From NCBI GenBank assembly GCA_028826165.1, contig JAPDFW010000069.1, positions 372,001 to 436,000 of the forward strand: 64,000 bases of DNA, given 5' to 3'. The first letter of the stretch is position 1; the number at the start of each line of letters is the position of its first letter. A program made the position numbers and the translations under genes. This document shows positions 21,788 to 32,718 of the stretch, piece by piece. The notes beneath the pieces were generated by a model. The model was not told the DNA's origin. It saw only the letters and a list, made by a program, of their open reading frames with translations, and did no database searches. This DNA is from Anaeramoeba ignava. Its lineage: Eukaryota; Metamonada; Anaeramoebidae.

Positions 21788-22792
21788 TTAATTTTGATTT
21801 GTATTTCTTATCATCCTTTGACCAATTGATTTTAAAAATGTTTTCCAATTTTCATGACTTAATTTTGTAAAATCATCAGCATATTTAGCAATATATTCTA
21901 AATATTCAGTAAGATAAAGTAATTCTTGATCATCCGAAGGTCCTTCTAATTTATCAAAAGATTTGATTTTTAAACCATTTTTTGGATTCAAAACAAAATT
22001 ACGAGAAAGATCATCAACATGAATAGTATTTTTTGGAGAATAGAATTCAGGAAGCTTTGCCCAGATAATCTCCAAAGGTTTGACATAATGGTCATGATCA
22101 TTTTCGAGATGGTTAGATTTAATCTTAATCATTGAACTAGTATCCATGATGAAAGTGATTTTAATATCAGGATTTGAAAACAAGTTCATTTCATAACATT
22201 TTGCTTCGATCCATTTCCAACTTGTTTGAGACCAGATGCATATATCATAAAGCGGAGAAATGCGCTTAAGGAAATAATGCAAATAAGGACGTGTTAGTTC
22301 AGCAATAGTTGTGCCTTTTCCTCCAAGATGAAAAATTGTGTGATCGATATCAAGAACAAGTAATTTGACGTTTTTCCTCATTTCCGAAATGGGTTGAATA
22401 TTCACAGTTTCGATTCTTTTTTTAAGCAATTCTTGAACGCGGGAATCTTGATGGAATGCTTCTTCATCTTTTTGTGATGGATAATAATCATATTCAAGAT
22501 CATTGATAATTTCAGGTAAATCATCAGGCACTTGTTGTATTTCTTGAACTACTTTTTCTGGTGTTCCGATAAGCATAATTTTCTTGCTAATTACAAGTTT
22601 TGAATCGCTTAGTTTGATTGAATCATCTGGCATTTTCCCGGATAATTTAAACCCAATTATTTTTTGTCTTTTGATTAAAACTCCTGTCAATTCTTCTAAT
22701 TTTTGTTTTAAGTTGTAAATTGTGTTTTCTTTTTCCATTTCGATTTCAATTTTTTGTGATTTGAAATTAATTAAAAGAGTAATTTGATCCAT
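21788..22792 (-). CDS. UBLCP1: Ubiquitin-like domain-containing CTD phosphatase 1
   Basis: 334 residues against about 318 in animals. Residues 1-75 form a ubiquitin-like fold pattern (LLINFKSQKIEIEM, SIKLSDSKLVISKKIMLIG). Residues 140-320 are an FCP/SCP phosphatase with the catalytic DxDxT as LDIDHT (Asp148, Asp150, Thr152), SQTSWKW and IHVDDLSRNF, the distal acidic pair. Animal UBLCP1 dephosphorylates nuclear 26S proteasome and restrains its assembly. Single exon, minus strand, convergent with alpha-tubulin and followed upstream by BROX in the same direction. All catalytic residues are present, so it is likely active. Confidence 0.93.
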   Translation of the reverse strand: MDQITLLINFKSQKIEIEMEKENTIYNLKQKLEELTGVLIKRQKIIGFKLSGKMPDDSIKLSDSKLVISKKIMLIGTPEKVVQEIQQVPDDLPEIINDLEYDYYPSQKDEEAFHQDSRVQELLKKRIETVNIQPISEMRKNVKLLVLDIDHTIFHLGGKGTTIAELTRPYLHYFLKRISPLYDICIWSQTSWKWIEAKCYEMNLFSNPDIKITFIMDTSSMIKIKSNHLENDHDHYVKPLEIIWAKLPEFYSPKNTIHVDDLSRNFVLNPKNGLKIKSFDKLEGPSDDQELLYLTEYLEYIAKYADDFTKLSHENWKTFLKSIGQRMIRNTNQN

Positions 22793-22821
22793 TATTTTTA
22801 ATTTTTTTTAACTTCAAAAAG

Positions 22822-22834
22822 AAAAAAAATGAAA
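22822..22834 (-). promoter_or_regulatory. T-tract/CA element of UBLCP1
   Basis: Minus strand TTTCATTTTTTTTC about 35 bp before the ATG. Confidence 0.4.
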
Positions 22835-22923
22835 TCGGAAAAAAAATTCAAAAAAAAAATAATTTGAAAAAAAATATTCGTTCTTTTTTTTTTGCTTAAA
22901 ATGAAAATCAAAATGAAAAACTT

Positions 22924-24707
22924 TTAAAGAATCAAACAAGGATTAGCATGTTTCTTATTATCTTTATGAGTTTCATTCTTATCTTTTTCTTTTTCATTTT
23001 CATTATCATTTTCATTATCATTTTTATTATCCAATTTAGGTTCAGAAGCGTCTTTAAAAGCAGATTTAAATTCATCATAAAGAGAGTTCCAAGTATCATC
23101 AAGAGGCGGCATTTCAAAAGCTTCAGGTTCAGTTAATTGTATTCCTTGAGGGAGTTCAGGAAGATCATCAGTGGATTGAAAATACAAATGGTCATTTTCC
23201 AATTTCTTTGAATTCAAAGATTTTGTAATTGATTGTAAAAAAACTTCCAATTCTTTCATTGGAATTTTTGGATCGGTTTTTGGAGAAAAATCAGCATAAC
23301 TTGTGATAACTTCGTCCAAATTTGTGAGCATTGATTTTGCCTTTTCTAGACCGCAAACTGCCTGTCCTGCGCCGTGTTCTTTGTCTGCAACGCTGATGTG
23401 ATCTCCATGATATTGAAGTGCAACTGCTTCGTAAATATTCATTTTATATTTTGCATATGATCTGATTTTGTGAACCTTTGCTCCAGGTGTTTTGGAAAAT
23501 TCGTTTAATCCGTAGTAAAATGTTGAGTATTTAGTGTGTACATCAACAGCTAATTTTGCTATTAAGGATGATTTGTTTTTTTTGAAAATTGCTCTTTGTA
23601 TTGTTACTTCTTGTCCCATTGCTAATATCATATCTTTCATTACTTTTACGAGTTCTGGTTTGAGTTCGTAAGGAATATGTTCTCCTTGAAGTTTTGAAGA
23701 TTGACTTTCTAACTCTTGGCATACACCAGCAGCCTTTATAGATTAAAAATAAAATTCATTTTGAAATTCATTTATAAATTCATTTTGAAATTCATTTTGA
23801 AATTAAAATTAAAATTCATTTTGAAATTAAAATTCATTTTAAAATTCATTTTAAAATTAATTTTGAAATTAAAATTCATTATAAAATTAAAATTCATTTT
23901 GAAATTAAAATTCATTTTTAAATTAAAATTCATTTTGAAATTAAAATTCATTTTGAAATTAAAATTAATTTTGAAATTAAAATTAAAATTATAATTAAAA
24001 TTATAATTCATTTTGAAATTCATTTTGAAATTAAAATTCATTTTGAAATTAAAATTCAATTTGAAATTAAAATTAAAATTAAAATTCATTTTGAAATTAA
24101 AATTCATTTTGAAATTAAAATTCATTTTGAAATTCATTTTAAAATTAAAATTATAATTAAAATTTAAATTCATTTTGAAATTAAAATTCATTTTGAAATT
24201 CATTTTGAAATTAAAAATTACTTTCAAAAGAAGATGATACATTTCTTTATGAACTTGATCAGCATTACTTTGAGTAACAGTTTGAGCTAAAGAACTAGCT
24301 TTATTAATCATCCAAATAGTAGCAGTAAGTAAAACAGAACAAACATCGAACTGAGCATCAAAAACAGTAGTTTTTTCTTCAGGATCAATAATATTTGACC
24401 AAGAAAAAGAAATTCTTTTTCTAAGACCAGAATCACTGCCATCATTTGGATGAACAATAAATCCAAGCAATAAAGAAAGGTATCTCTTAAGTGCCTCAAT
24501 CAACTGCTCATCGCTACTTGTTGCCGTTGGGTTTTTGTGAAGGATGTCTAATAATAGTGCTCTTTGTTGTGTTAATAAACTTAATTGTGCTCGAGGTCCT
24601 TCTGATTTGATCTCTTTTGATAACCAATTTACAAAATTAACTGGCTTCCCTGTTTTCGTTTGTGAACGATAGAAGTGAATTGGTGCAACTTCAGGTTCTT
24701 CAAACAT
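22924..24707 (-). CDS. BROX: BRO1-domain protein with CaaX box (BROX-like), two exons
   Basis: Join 24707..24222, 23733..22924; 431 residues, phase-0 intron. The protein is a BRO1 domain from about 20 to 390, with KAAGVCQELE at the splice join, LAMGQEVTIQRAIFKK, ALQYHGDHISVADKEHG and GIQLTEPEAFEMPPLDDTW, which match the order of BROX. BRO1 domains bind ESCRT-III CHMP4. A charged Asn/Glu/Lys tail ends in CLIL, a CaaX box with Leu last, predicting geranylgeranylation; human BROX is also prenylated and acts at ruptured nuclear envelope. The 488 bp intron is a stop-poor repeat that would otherwise translate as Asn-Phe-Lys-Met repeats. Confidence 0.92.
23734..24221 (-). repeat. BROX intron filled with an AAATTAAAATTCATTTTG repeat
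   Basis: 488 bp between donor GTAATTTTT and acceptor TATAAAG (minus strand). Almost wholly made of 12-18 bp units of ATTTTGAAATTAAAATTC type, open in two frames. It is spliced out precisely at KAAGVC, which argues against coding use. Confidence 0.85.
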
Positions 24708-24740
24708 TTGCTAAATGAAAAAAAAATTTTTAAAAAAAAG

Positions 24741-24784
24741 GAAAAAAAAATGAATTTTGTTTTTTTCATTTTTTTCATTTTTAA
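24741..24784. promoter_or_regulatory. Compact bidirectional promoter, BROX / RCC1-BTB copy 1
   Basis: The 79 bp between the two ATGs holds one T-tract/CA element facing left (AATTCATTTTTTTTTCC on the minus strand) and two facing right (TTTTTTTCATTTTTTTCATT, CA at 24767 and 24776). Confidence 0.5.
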
Positions 24785-24786
24785 AA

Positions 24787-26560
24787 ATGAATGAAATTTT
24801 ATTTTTTGGCTCAAATCAAAATCCAAAACTTTTTAAAAATGAACCAGAAATAATAACAAAACCAATTCAATTTAAATTTGAAAATGAAAATGAAAATGAA
24901 AAACAAATTAAACAAATTTCAACAAGTTTTTTTTCAACAATTTTCCTGTTTAAAAATGGAAAAGCAATAGAATATTTAAATGAAAATTATTCAAAACAAA
25001 AATCCTGAAAAAATCCAAATTGAAGAAAATATTCAAAAAGTAACTGTTAGTTCTGGAAATGAAGCTATTTTAACAAAAGAAGGAAATGCATTTGCAAAAG
25101 GATACAATATTAATCCAAAAAATCCAAATGAACTTATCAATATTTCATCATTAATTGAAGATACAAATGATAGAGTAATTCAAGATATTATTTCTGGAAA
25201 CAATTCAATTTACTTATTAACTTCAAATCATAATGCTTATGGAATTGGTTCAAATCAATATTTTCAACTTGGTTTTGATTCTAGAACACTTCCAAAAATA
25301 GAAAAACCAATTTTAATGATGAAAAATGTTTCTAAAATATTTTCAGGAATTGATTCAAAACATGCTTTTCTTTTAAATTCAAATCAAGAATTATTTGGAT
25401 GCGGATATAATGAATATGGTCAAATTGGATTAGGAGAATCAAGAAAACAAGAAATAAAAATCCATAAATTAACCAAAATCCAAAATATTCCAAAAGGCAA
25501 AATAATTGATATTCAAACAGCATGGTTTCATTCAATAATGTTGATTGAAATTGAAAATGAAAATGAAAATCCAAAAAGAAAACTTTATTCATGTGGATAT
25601 TATCCATTTAATGGACTTGGCAAAGATGAAAATACTTATGAATTTACTGAAATCAAATCATCTTTATTTGAAAATGATTATATTCTTGAAATTTGTGTTG
25701 CGTATGATCATAATTCGGTTTTAACATCCAAAGGGAAATTAATAGGATTTGGAGATAATTTTTCAGGTCAATTAGGAACTGGAGATACAAATAATCAATT
25801 AATTCCAATTCAAATTGAACTTCCTAAATTAAGATTTAATGAAGATATTTCTAATTATCATATTTCTTGTGGATATGAAAGATCATTTCTTTATTATTCT
25901 CCTTTTCTTTCTTCTTTTTCCAATCTTGAAGAAGATTTGATAAAATTATTTAGAAGAAAAGAATTTTGCAATATTTCATTTAAAACAGAAAATGGAGAAA
26001 TAATTGAAGCTCATAAATTAATATTGAAATATAGATTAAATCAAAATCAAAATGAAATTGAAAAACTTAAAGAAATTATTTCAAAAAAATCAATTAAAGA
26101 ATCAAATCAAATATTTGAAATGATTTATTCAAATAATTCCAAAATAAATCCAAAATTATATTCTGAAATTAAAGAAATTATAAATTCCAATGAAAAAATT
26201 GAAGAAACAATGAAAAGAATTTATTTAAATGAAAATGAAAAAGATTTTATTATTGAAAGAAAAGAAAAACAATATAAATTTCCTAAATTAATATTAATAA
26301 TGAGAAGTGAATTATATCGAGGAATGTTTTTATCTGTAACTGAAGATAAATCTAATAAAGTTACAGATTATAGTGAATTAAGTAATAAATCATTTCAAAT
26401 ATTTGAATATTGGATTTATTCAAATCAAATTAAAGAAGATATCCAAATTACACAAGAAATTATTGATGAAATTGAAATTGGAATTGATTATTTTCAATTA
26501 AATCAAACAAATCCAAATTTATTTGATTTATTAATTAAGAAATTTAATAATCAAAATTAA
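24787..26560 (+). CDS. RCC1-repeat double-BTB protein, copy 1 (one frameshift)
   Basis: About 590 residues if one A in 24998-25002 is discounted; as read, TGA at 25006 stops the frame after 74 codons. Residues 1 to about 380 contain RCC1 propeller units (ELFGCGYNEYGQIGLGE, KLIGFGDNFSGQLGTGD). Two BTB-like modules follow: EFCNISFKTENGEIIEAHKL and KDFIIERKEKQYKFPKLIL with GMFLSV. BTB domains dimerise and may recruit Cul3 ligase; RCC1 propellers bind partners or act as GEFs. No CaaX tail: the frame ends in Asn-Gln-Asn where an AAAATT repeat begins. Divergent from BROX. Three paralogues are nearby. It could be a recent pseudogene or carry a base error. Confidence 0.7.
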
Positions 26561-26776
26561 AATTAAAATTAAAATTAAAATTAAAATTAAAATTAAAATT
26601 AAAATTAAAATTAAAATTAAAATTAAAATTAAAATTAAAATTAAAATTAAAATTAAAAATTAAAATCAAAATTAAAATTAAAATTAAAATCAAAATTAAA
26701 ATTAAAATTAAAATCAAAATTAAAATCAAAATTAAAATTAAAATTAAAATTAAAATTAAATTTAATATTTTTTTCA
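26555..26776. repeat. AAAATT hexanucleotide microsatellite
   Basis: About 220 bp of AAAATT with some AAAATC units, filling the convergent gap between RCC1-BTB copy 1 and the ankyrin-BTB gene. The stop codon of copy 1 is created inside its first units. Confidence 0.95.
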
Positions 26777-26781
26777 TGCTT

Positions 26782-28815
26782 TCATTTTAAAATCAAATCT
26801 ATTATGGAATTCTGATTTAATTGATAATAATCTTTTAAATCTTCAAATTCATCTTTGTCGATTTCTTTTTTGTTATCAAATTTATCATGATAAAGGAAAT
26901 AAATTAATTGGTTTATTGTTTGAAATGATTTTCTTGAATAATCATGAACTTGATTAGATGAATCCTCAACACTTAAAAACATTCCTTTAAATAAATCGCT
27001 TCTTATTATCAAAATCAATTTGTGAACCTTAATTTCTTTTTCTTCACAAATGATTGTAAAATCTTTTGATGATTCTTGTTGAAACAATTTCTCAAAATCT
27101 TTTAAAATTCCTTTTCTTCCTTTTTTGTTTTCAATCCATTTTGAATCAAATCCAACTTCTTTAAAGAATTCTTCACATATTGATAGTTTTTCAAACCAAT
27201 TTTCCAATATAACTTTTTCTTGATCAAGATCTAAGTAATTGTAAGAAATTTCCACAAATCCTCTTTTATTTTCGGTAATTTGAATCAATTTATTCTGGAG
27301 TTTGTCAAAATCCAAGAATCCTGTATAAAGAAAATTTAAAGCAATTTCAACATCTTCTTTGGGTTTTTGTTGGCAAATATCGATAAATTTTTGTAAAGTA
27401 AATGCACTATTATCAAATCTTGTTAATAAAATTAATTTATGAGTATGAAATTTGAAAAAGTCTTTTGACCGAATTTGTTGATCTGAAAAATTTTCTGTCG
27501 ATTTAAAAAATTTATTTAAATCTTCATTAATTGAATGGAATTGAAAGAATAATTCAACAAATTTTTTAGAAATGTGAGATTTTTTTAAATCATATATATT
27601 TGCTCCATTTTTCAATAAAAATTTTACAGTTTTCATTTCCCAATTTACATTTTGAATTATTAATGAAAGAGGTGTTTCATTATTATTTGTTTTAGAATTA
27701 ATATCAATTCCTTTTTCAATTAGATATTTGATAATATCAATTGATATATTATTATTTTTGCAAGCATAATGTAAAATTGTTTCATTATTATTTGTTTTAG
27801 AATTAATACCAACACCTTTTTCAATTAGATATTTGATAATATCAATTGATATATTATCATTTCTGCAAGCATAATGCAAAGATGTTTCATTATTATTTGT
27901 TTTAGAATTAATATCAATTCCTTTTTCAATTAGATATTTGATAATATCAATTGATATATTATCATTTTTGCAAGCATAATGTAAAATTGTTTCATTATTA
28001 TTTGTTTTAGCATTAATATCAATTCCTTTTTCAATTAGATATTTAATAATTTCAATTGATATATTATTATTTTTGCAAGCATAATGCAAAGGTGTTTCAT
28101 TATTATTTGTTTTAGAATTAATATCAACACCTTGTTCAATTAGATATTTGATAATATCAATTGATATATTATCATTTTTGCAAGCATAATGCAAAATTGT
28201 TTCATTATTATTTGTTTTAGAATTAATATCAATTCCTTTTTCAATTAGATATTTGATAATATCAATTGATATATTATCATTTTTGCAAGCATAATGTAAA
28301 ATTGTTTCATTTCTGTTTGTTTTAGCATTAATATCAATTCCTTTATCAATTAGATATTTAATAATATCAATTGATAGATTGTTATTTTTGCAAGCATAAT
28401 GTAAAATTGTTTCATTATTATTCTTTGTTTTCTCATTAATATCAGCTCCTTTATCAATTAGATATTTGATAATTTCCAATGTGCTTTTTTGACAGGCAAG
28501 ATGTAAAGGAGTCTCTTTTATGTAGCGAGCTTTGGAATTAATATCAATTCCATTCTCAATTAGATATTTAATAATATCAATTGATATATTATTATTTTGT
28601 AAAGTATAATGTAAGGCTGTTTTGTTGTTAGATGATTTCTCATTAATATCAATTCCTTTTTCAATTAAATATTTGATAATATCAATTGATATATTATTAT
28701 TTCTGCAAGCATAATGCAAAGGTGTTTCATTATTGTTTGTTTTAGAATTAATATCAATTCCTTTTTCAATTAGATATTTAATAACATTAATTGATATATT
28801 TATTATTTCTGGCAC
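26782..28815 (-). CDS. Ankyrin-double-BTB protein, C-terminal segment (split by repeat stutter)
   Basis: A 677-codon frame: about 11 ankyrin repeats of 35 residues (NNNETPLHYACKNDNISIDI pattern), a non-repeat linker from about residue 400, then two BTB-like modules (KFHTHKLILLTRF; KDFTIICEEKEIKVHKLIL with GMFLSV). The ankyrin units are almost identical at DNA level with a 105 bp period, so they expanded recently. No promoter precedes this segment: upstream sequence is again ankyrin repeat, belonging to the frame ending at 28910. The two frames together look like one gene of about 1328 residues interrupted by two 107 bp units. Its apparent GTG start is an artefact of the shift. Confidence 0.7.
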   Translation of the reverse strand: MPEIINISINVIKYLIEKGIDINSKTNNNETPLHYACRNNNISIDIIKYLIEKGIDINEKSSNNKTALHYTLQNNNISIDIIKYLIENGIDINSKARYIKETPLHLACQKSTLEIIKYLIDKGADINEKTKNNNETILHYACKNNNLSIDIIKYLIDKGIDINAKTNRNETILHYACKNDNISIDIIKYLIEKGIDINSKTNNNETILHYACKNDNISIDIIKYLIEQGVDINSKTNNNETPLHYACKNNNISIEIIKYLIEKGIDINAKTNNNETILHYACKNDNISIDIIKYLIEKGIDINSKTNNNETSLHYACRNDNISIDIIKYLIEKGVGINSKTNNNETILHYACKNNNISIDIIKYLIEKGIDINSKTNNNETPLSLIIQNVNWEMKTVKFLLKNGANIYDLKKSHISKKFVELFFQFHSINEDLNKFFKSTENFSDQQIRSKDFFKFHTHKLILLTRFDNSAFTLQKFIDICQQKPKEDVEIALNFLYTGFLDFDKLQNKLIQITENKRGFVEISYNYLDLDQEKVILENWFEKLSICEEFFKEVGFDSKWIENKKGRKGILKDFEKLFQQESSKDFTIICEEKEIKVHKLILIIRSDLFKGMFLSVEDSSNQVHDYSRKSFQTINQLIYFLYHDKFDNKKEIDKDEFEDLKDYYQLNQNSIIDLILK

Positions 28816-28909
28816 AAATAATGCAAAGGTGTTTCATTATTATTTGTTTTAGAATTAATATCAATTCCTTTTTCAATTAGATATTTAATAACATTAATTG
28901 ATATATTTA

Positions 28910-30772
28910 TTATTTCTGGCACAAATAATGCAAAGGTGTTTCATTATTATTTGTTTTAGAATTAATATCAATTCCTTTTTCAATTAGATATTTAATAATA
29001 TCAATTGATATATTTGGATTATGGCACAAATAATGCAAAATTGTTTCATTATTCTTTGTTTTCTCATTAATATCAGCTCCTTTATCAATTAGATATTTGA
29101 TAATTTCCAATGTGCTTTTTTGACAGGCAAGATGTAAAGGAGTCTCTTTTTTATACCTAACTTTGGCATTAATATCAGCTCCATTCTCAATTAAGTATTG
29201 GATAATCTCAAATGAATTTCTCTGACAAGCAAAATGCAAAGCAGTCTCTTTTTTATTTGTTTTCTCATTAATTTCAGCTCCATTTTCAATTAAGTATTTA
29301 ATGACTGGAAACGAGGAATTAGTTTGACAAACAAAATGCAAAGCAGTCTCTTCATTACTTGTTTTCTCATTGATTTCAGCTCCATTTTCAATTAAGTATT
29401 TAATGACTGGAAACGAGGAATTAGTTTGACAAGCAAAATGCAAAGCAGTCTCGTTTTTTTTGGTTTTTAGAGATGCATTAACGCCATTCTCAATTAGATA
29501 TTTAATCGTTTCAAATGATGGATTGTTTTGGCAAGCCAAATGCAAAACAGTTTCATTGTTAATGGTTTTGGAATTAATATCAAATCCTTTTGAAATGAAA
29601 TATTTGAGAACTTGACTAGAATAATTTTGACAAGCAAAGTGCAAAACTGTCGCATATCTAGATGTTTTTGCATTTATATCGGCTCCTTTTTCAATGAGAT
29701 ATTTAACAACTTCAAATGAATTAAGTTGGGAAGCAATATGCAAACTTGTGGTATTATTTAACTGAGAAAATTGGGATGTGTGAATTTTAGCATTAATATC
29801 AATTCCCATTTCAAGCAAATACCCCAAAACTTCAGGTGAATTCTTTTGGGAAGCAAAATGCAATGGTGTCAGACCATAATTTGTTTTTGTATTCATATCA
29901 GCTCCTATTGAAATCAAATACTTGATATTTTCAAGTGAATTTGCTTTGCAAGCAAAATGTAAAGGGGTTTGATTTTCATTTGTTTTTGCATTGACATCAA
30001 GCCCTTGTTGAAACAAATATTCAAGAACTTCTCGTGAATTATTTTGACATCCATAATGAAAAATCGAGTGATTATCATTTGATTTTGAATTGATATCAAA
30101 TCCCTCAGAAACTAAAAACTTAATAACTTCAAGTGAATTGGATTTGCAAGCAAAATGTAAAGCTGTTTCTTTATAGTTTGTTTTTGCATTAATATCTACT
30201 CCTTTGGAAACTAAAAACTGGATCACTTGAATGGAATTCTTTTTACAGGCATAATGCAAAGGTGTTTTAGTTTGATTATCTTTTTCATGAGCATTAAGCC
30301 CTTTAGAAATCAAAAATTCAATCATTTCAATCGACTGATATTGGCAAGCAAAATGCAAAGCTGTTTGATTATCAATTGTTTTTGCATGAATATCGGCTCC
30401 TTTCTCCTCAAGAAAATGTGTTATTTTGATCGCTTCATTTGGTTTTAAATGAATCATTGCTAAATGAATAACTGTTTTCTTTTTATAATCACATGAATTA
30501 ATTGAAACTCCTTTTGAAATTAATAAATCAATTATTTCAATTTTTGGATTGTTCATGATCGTGCTATGTAATGAATTTCTTGCTGACTTATCAAGTAAAT
30601 TTAGTTTTGCTCCTTTTTCAATTAATTTCTCAATCATTTCTTTTGAAACTTTTTTTTCTATTGCAAAATTTAAAATGGGTTTTTGATCTTTTTCTAAATC
30701 ATTTTCTTCAATTGAATTAATTTCTAACAATAATTCTATTTTATTTTCTTCAATGATATTCCAAATATTCAT
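28910..30772 (-). CDS. Ankyrin-double-BTB protein, N-terminal segment (split by repeat stutter)
   Basis: Start chosen at MNIWNIIEENK; 20 further in-frame codons upstream are T-rich promoter sequence. About 18 ankyrin repeats follow a short N-terminal region (LIEKGAKLNLLDKSARNSLH; NETALHFACQ motifs). It ends after ETPLHYLCQK at TAA TAA created where a repeat unit is 107 bp rather than 105. Ankyrin arrays bind proteins; combined with BTB they are typical Cul3 adaptor architecture (inference). Intronless, unlike the related gene at 38-43 kb. Divergent from RCC1-BTB copy 2 with only 77 bp between starts. Confidence 0.72.
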   Translation of the reverse strand: MNIWNIIEENKIELLLEINSIEENDLEKDQKPILNFAIEKKVSKEMIEKLIEKGAKLNLLDKSARNSLHSTIMNNPKIEIIDLLISKGVSINSCDYKKKTVIHLAMIHLKPNEAIKITHFLEEKGADIHAKTIDNQTALHFACQYQSIEMIEFLISKGLNAHEKDNQTKTPLHYACKKNSIQVIQFLVSKGVDINAKTNYKETALHFACKSNSLEVIKFLVSEGFDINSKSNDNHSIFHYGCQNNSREVLEYLFQQGLDVNAKTNENQTPLHFACKANSLENIKYLISIGADMNTKTNYGLTPLHFASQKNSPEVLGYLLEMGIDINAKIHTSQFSQLNNTTSLHIASQLNSFEVVKYLIEKGADINAKTSRYATVLHFACQNYSSQVLKYFISKGFDINSKTINNETVLHLACQNNPSFETIKYLIENGVNASLKTKKNETALHFACQTNSSFPVIKYLIENGAEINEKTSNEETALHFVCQTNSSFPVIKYLIENGAEINEKTNKKETALHFACQRNSFEIIQYLIENGADINAKVRYKKETPLHLACQKSTLEIIKYLIDKGADINEKTKNNETILHYLCHNPNISIDIIKYLIEKGIDINSKTNNNETPLHYLCQK

Positions 30773-30789
30773 TTTGTTTTTAAAATTGA

Positions 30790-30836
30790 AAAAAAAAATG
30801 AAAATGAAAAAAAGAAAAAAAATTTTTTTCATTTTT
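30790..30836. promoter_or_regulatory. Compact bidirectional promoter, ankyrin-BTB / RCC1-BTB copy 2
   Basis: 77 bp between start codons. Leftward elements TTTTTTTCATTTTCATTTTTT on the minus strand; rightward TTTTTTTCATTTTTTACTT (CA at 30830). Confidence 0.5.
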
Positions 30837-30849
30837 TACTTTTTAAAAA

Positions 30850-32717
30850 ATGAATGATTGTATATTTTTTGGTATAAATCATTATCCAAAACTTTTAAAA
30901 AATGAACCAGAAGAAATAACAAAACCAATTCAATTTAAATTTGAAAATGAAAATGAAAATGAAAATGAAAATGAAAATGAAAATGAAAATGAAAAGCAAA
31001 TTAAACAAATTTCATCAAGTTATTTTTCAATAATTTTCCTTTTTGAAAATGGAAAAGCAATAGAATATTTAAATGAAAATTATTCAAATCAGAATCCTTC
31101 AAAAATCCAAATTGAAGAAAATATTCAAAAAGTAACTGTTGATTATGCAAATGAAGCTATTTTAACAATAGAAGGAAATGTATTTGCTAAAGGAAATAAT
31201 ATTAATCCAAGAAATCCAAAAGAATTTATCAATATTTCATCATTAATTGAAGATACAAATGATAGAGTAATTGAAGATGTTGTTTCTGGTGCTAATTCAA
31301 TTTATTTATTAACTTCAAATCAAAATGCTTATGGAATTGGTGATAATGAATTAGGTCAACTTGGTTTTGATTATGAAACACTTGAAAAACACAAAAACCA
31401 ATTTTAATGATGAAAAATGTTTCTAAAATATTTTCAGGAAATGCTTCAAATCATGTTTTTCTTTTAAATTCAAATCAAGAATTATTTGGATGCGGAAATA
31501 ATAGCCATGACCAACTTGGATTAGGAGAATCAATAAGAAAAGAAAGAAAAATCCCAAAATTAACCAAAATCCAAAATATTCCAAAAGGCAAAATAATTAA
31601 TATTCAATGTGGATCTTATCATTCAATAATGTTGATTGAAAATCAAAATCAAAATCCAAAAAGAAAACTTTATTCATGTGGTTATTCCGGATTCAATGAA
31701 CTTGCCCAAGATGAACATAATTATGAATTTACTGAAATCAAATCATCTTTATTTGAAAATGATAATATTCTTGATTTTTCTGTTGGAAATTCTCATACTT
31801 TGATTTTAACTTCTAATTCAAAATTAATAGGATTTGGAAGTAATTTTTATGGTGAATTAGGAACTGGAGATAAAAAAGAATATCAATCAATTCCAATTCA
31901 AATTGAACTTCCTAAATTAAGATTTAAAGAAGAAATTTCTAATTATCATGTTTCTTGTGGAAATGAAAATTCATTTATTTATTATTCTCCTTTTCTTTCT
32001 TCTTTTTCCAATCTTGAAGAAGATTTGATAAAACTATTTGAAAGAAAAGAATTTTGTAATATTTCATTTAAAACCAAAAATGGAGAAATAATTGAAGCTC
32101 ATAAATTAATATTGAAATATAGATTAAATCAAAATCAAGATGAAAATCAAATTGAAAAACTTGAAGAAATTATTTCAAATAAATCAATTAAAGAATCAAA
32201 TCAAATATTTGAAATGATTTATTCAAACAGAATTATAAATCCAAAATTATATTCAGAAATTAAAGAAATTATAAATTCAAATGAAAAAATTGAAGAAACA
32301 ATGAAAAGAATTTATTTAAATGTAAATGAAAAAGAAAAAGATTTTATAATTGAAAGAGAAGAAAAACAATATAAATTTCCTAAATTAATATTAATAATGA
32401 GAAGTGAATTATATCGAGGAATGTTTTTATCTGTAAAAGAAGATACTTCTAATAAAGTTACAGATTATAGTGAATTAAGTAATAAATCATTTCAAATATT
32501 TGAATATTGGATTTATTCAAATCAAATTAAAGATGAAATTCAAATTACACAAGAAATTATTGATGAAATTAAAATTGGAATTGATTATTTTCAATTAAAT
32601 CAAACAAATCCAAATTTATTTGATTTATTAATTAACAAATTTAATAATCAAAATCCAAATCACAAAAACAAAGAAAAAATTCAAAAAGAAAAAAAAAATA
32701 AATGTTTAATTTTTTAA
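30850..32717 (+). CDS. RCC1-repeat double-BTB protein with CaaX tail, copy 2 (one frameshift)
   Basis: About 622 residues if one missing A is supplied in the run at 31385-31389; as read, the first frame stops at 31407. Same order as copy 1: RCC1 units (ELFGCGNNSHDQLGLGE, KLIGFGSNFYGELGTGD), then EFCNISFKTKNGEIIEAHKL and KDFIIEREEKQYKFPKLIL. The N-terminal part has a long Glu-Asn dipeptide run from GAAAAT repeats. The C-terminus is Lys-rich and ends KKNKCLIF, a basic stretch plus CaaX box that predicts prenylation and membrane anchoring. Together with copy 4 it shows that the ancestral tail was CaaX-bearing. Confidence 0.75.
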
Positions 32718-32718
32718 A

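Noticed and set aside
23740-24215. Asn-Phe-Lys-Met repeat domain in BROX
   Set aside because: Splicing at GTAATTTTT and TATAAAG joins the two halves of the BRO1 domain exactly, so the repeat is intronic.
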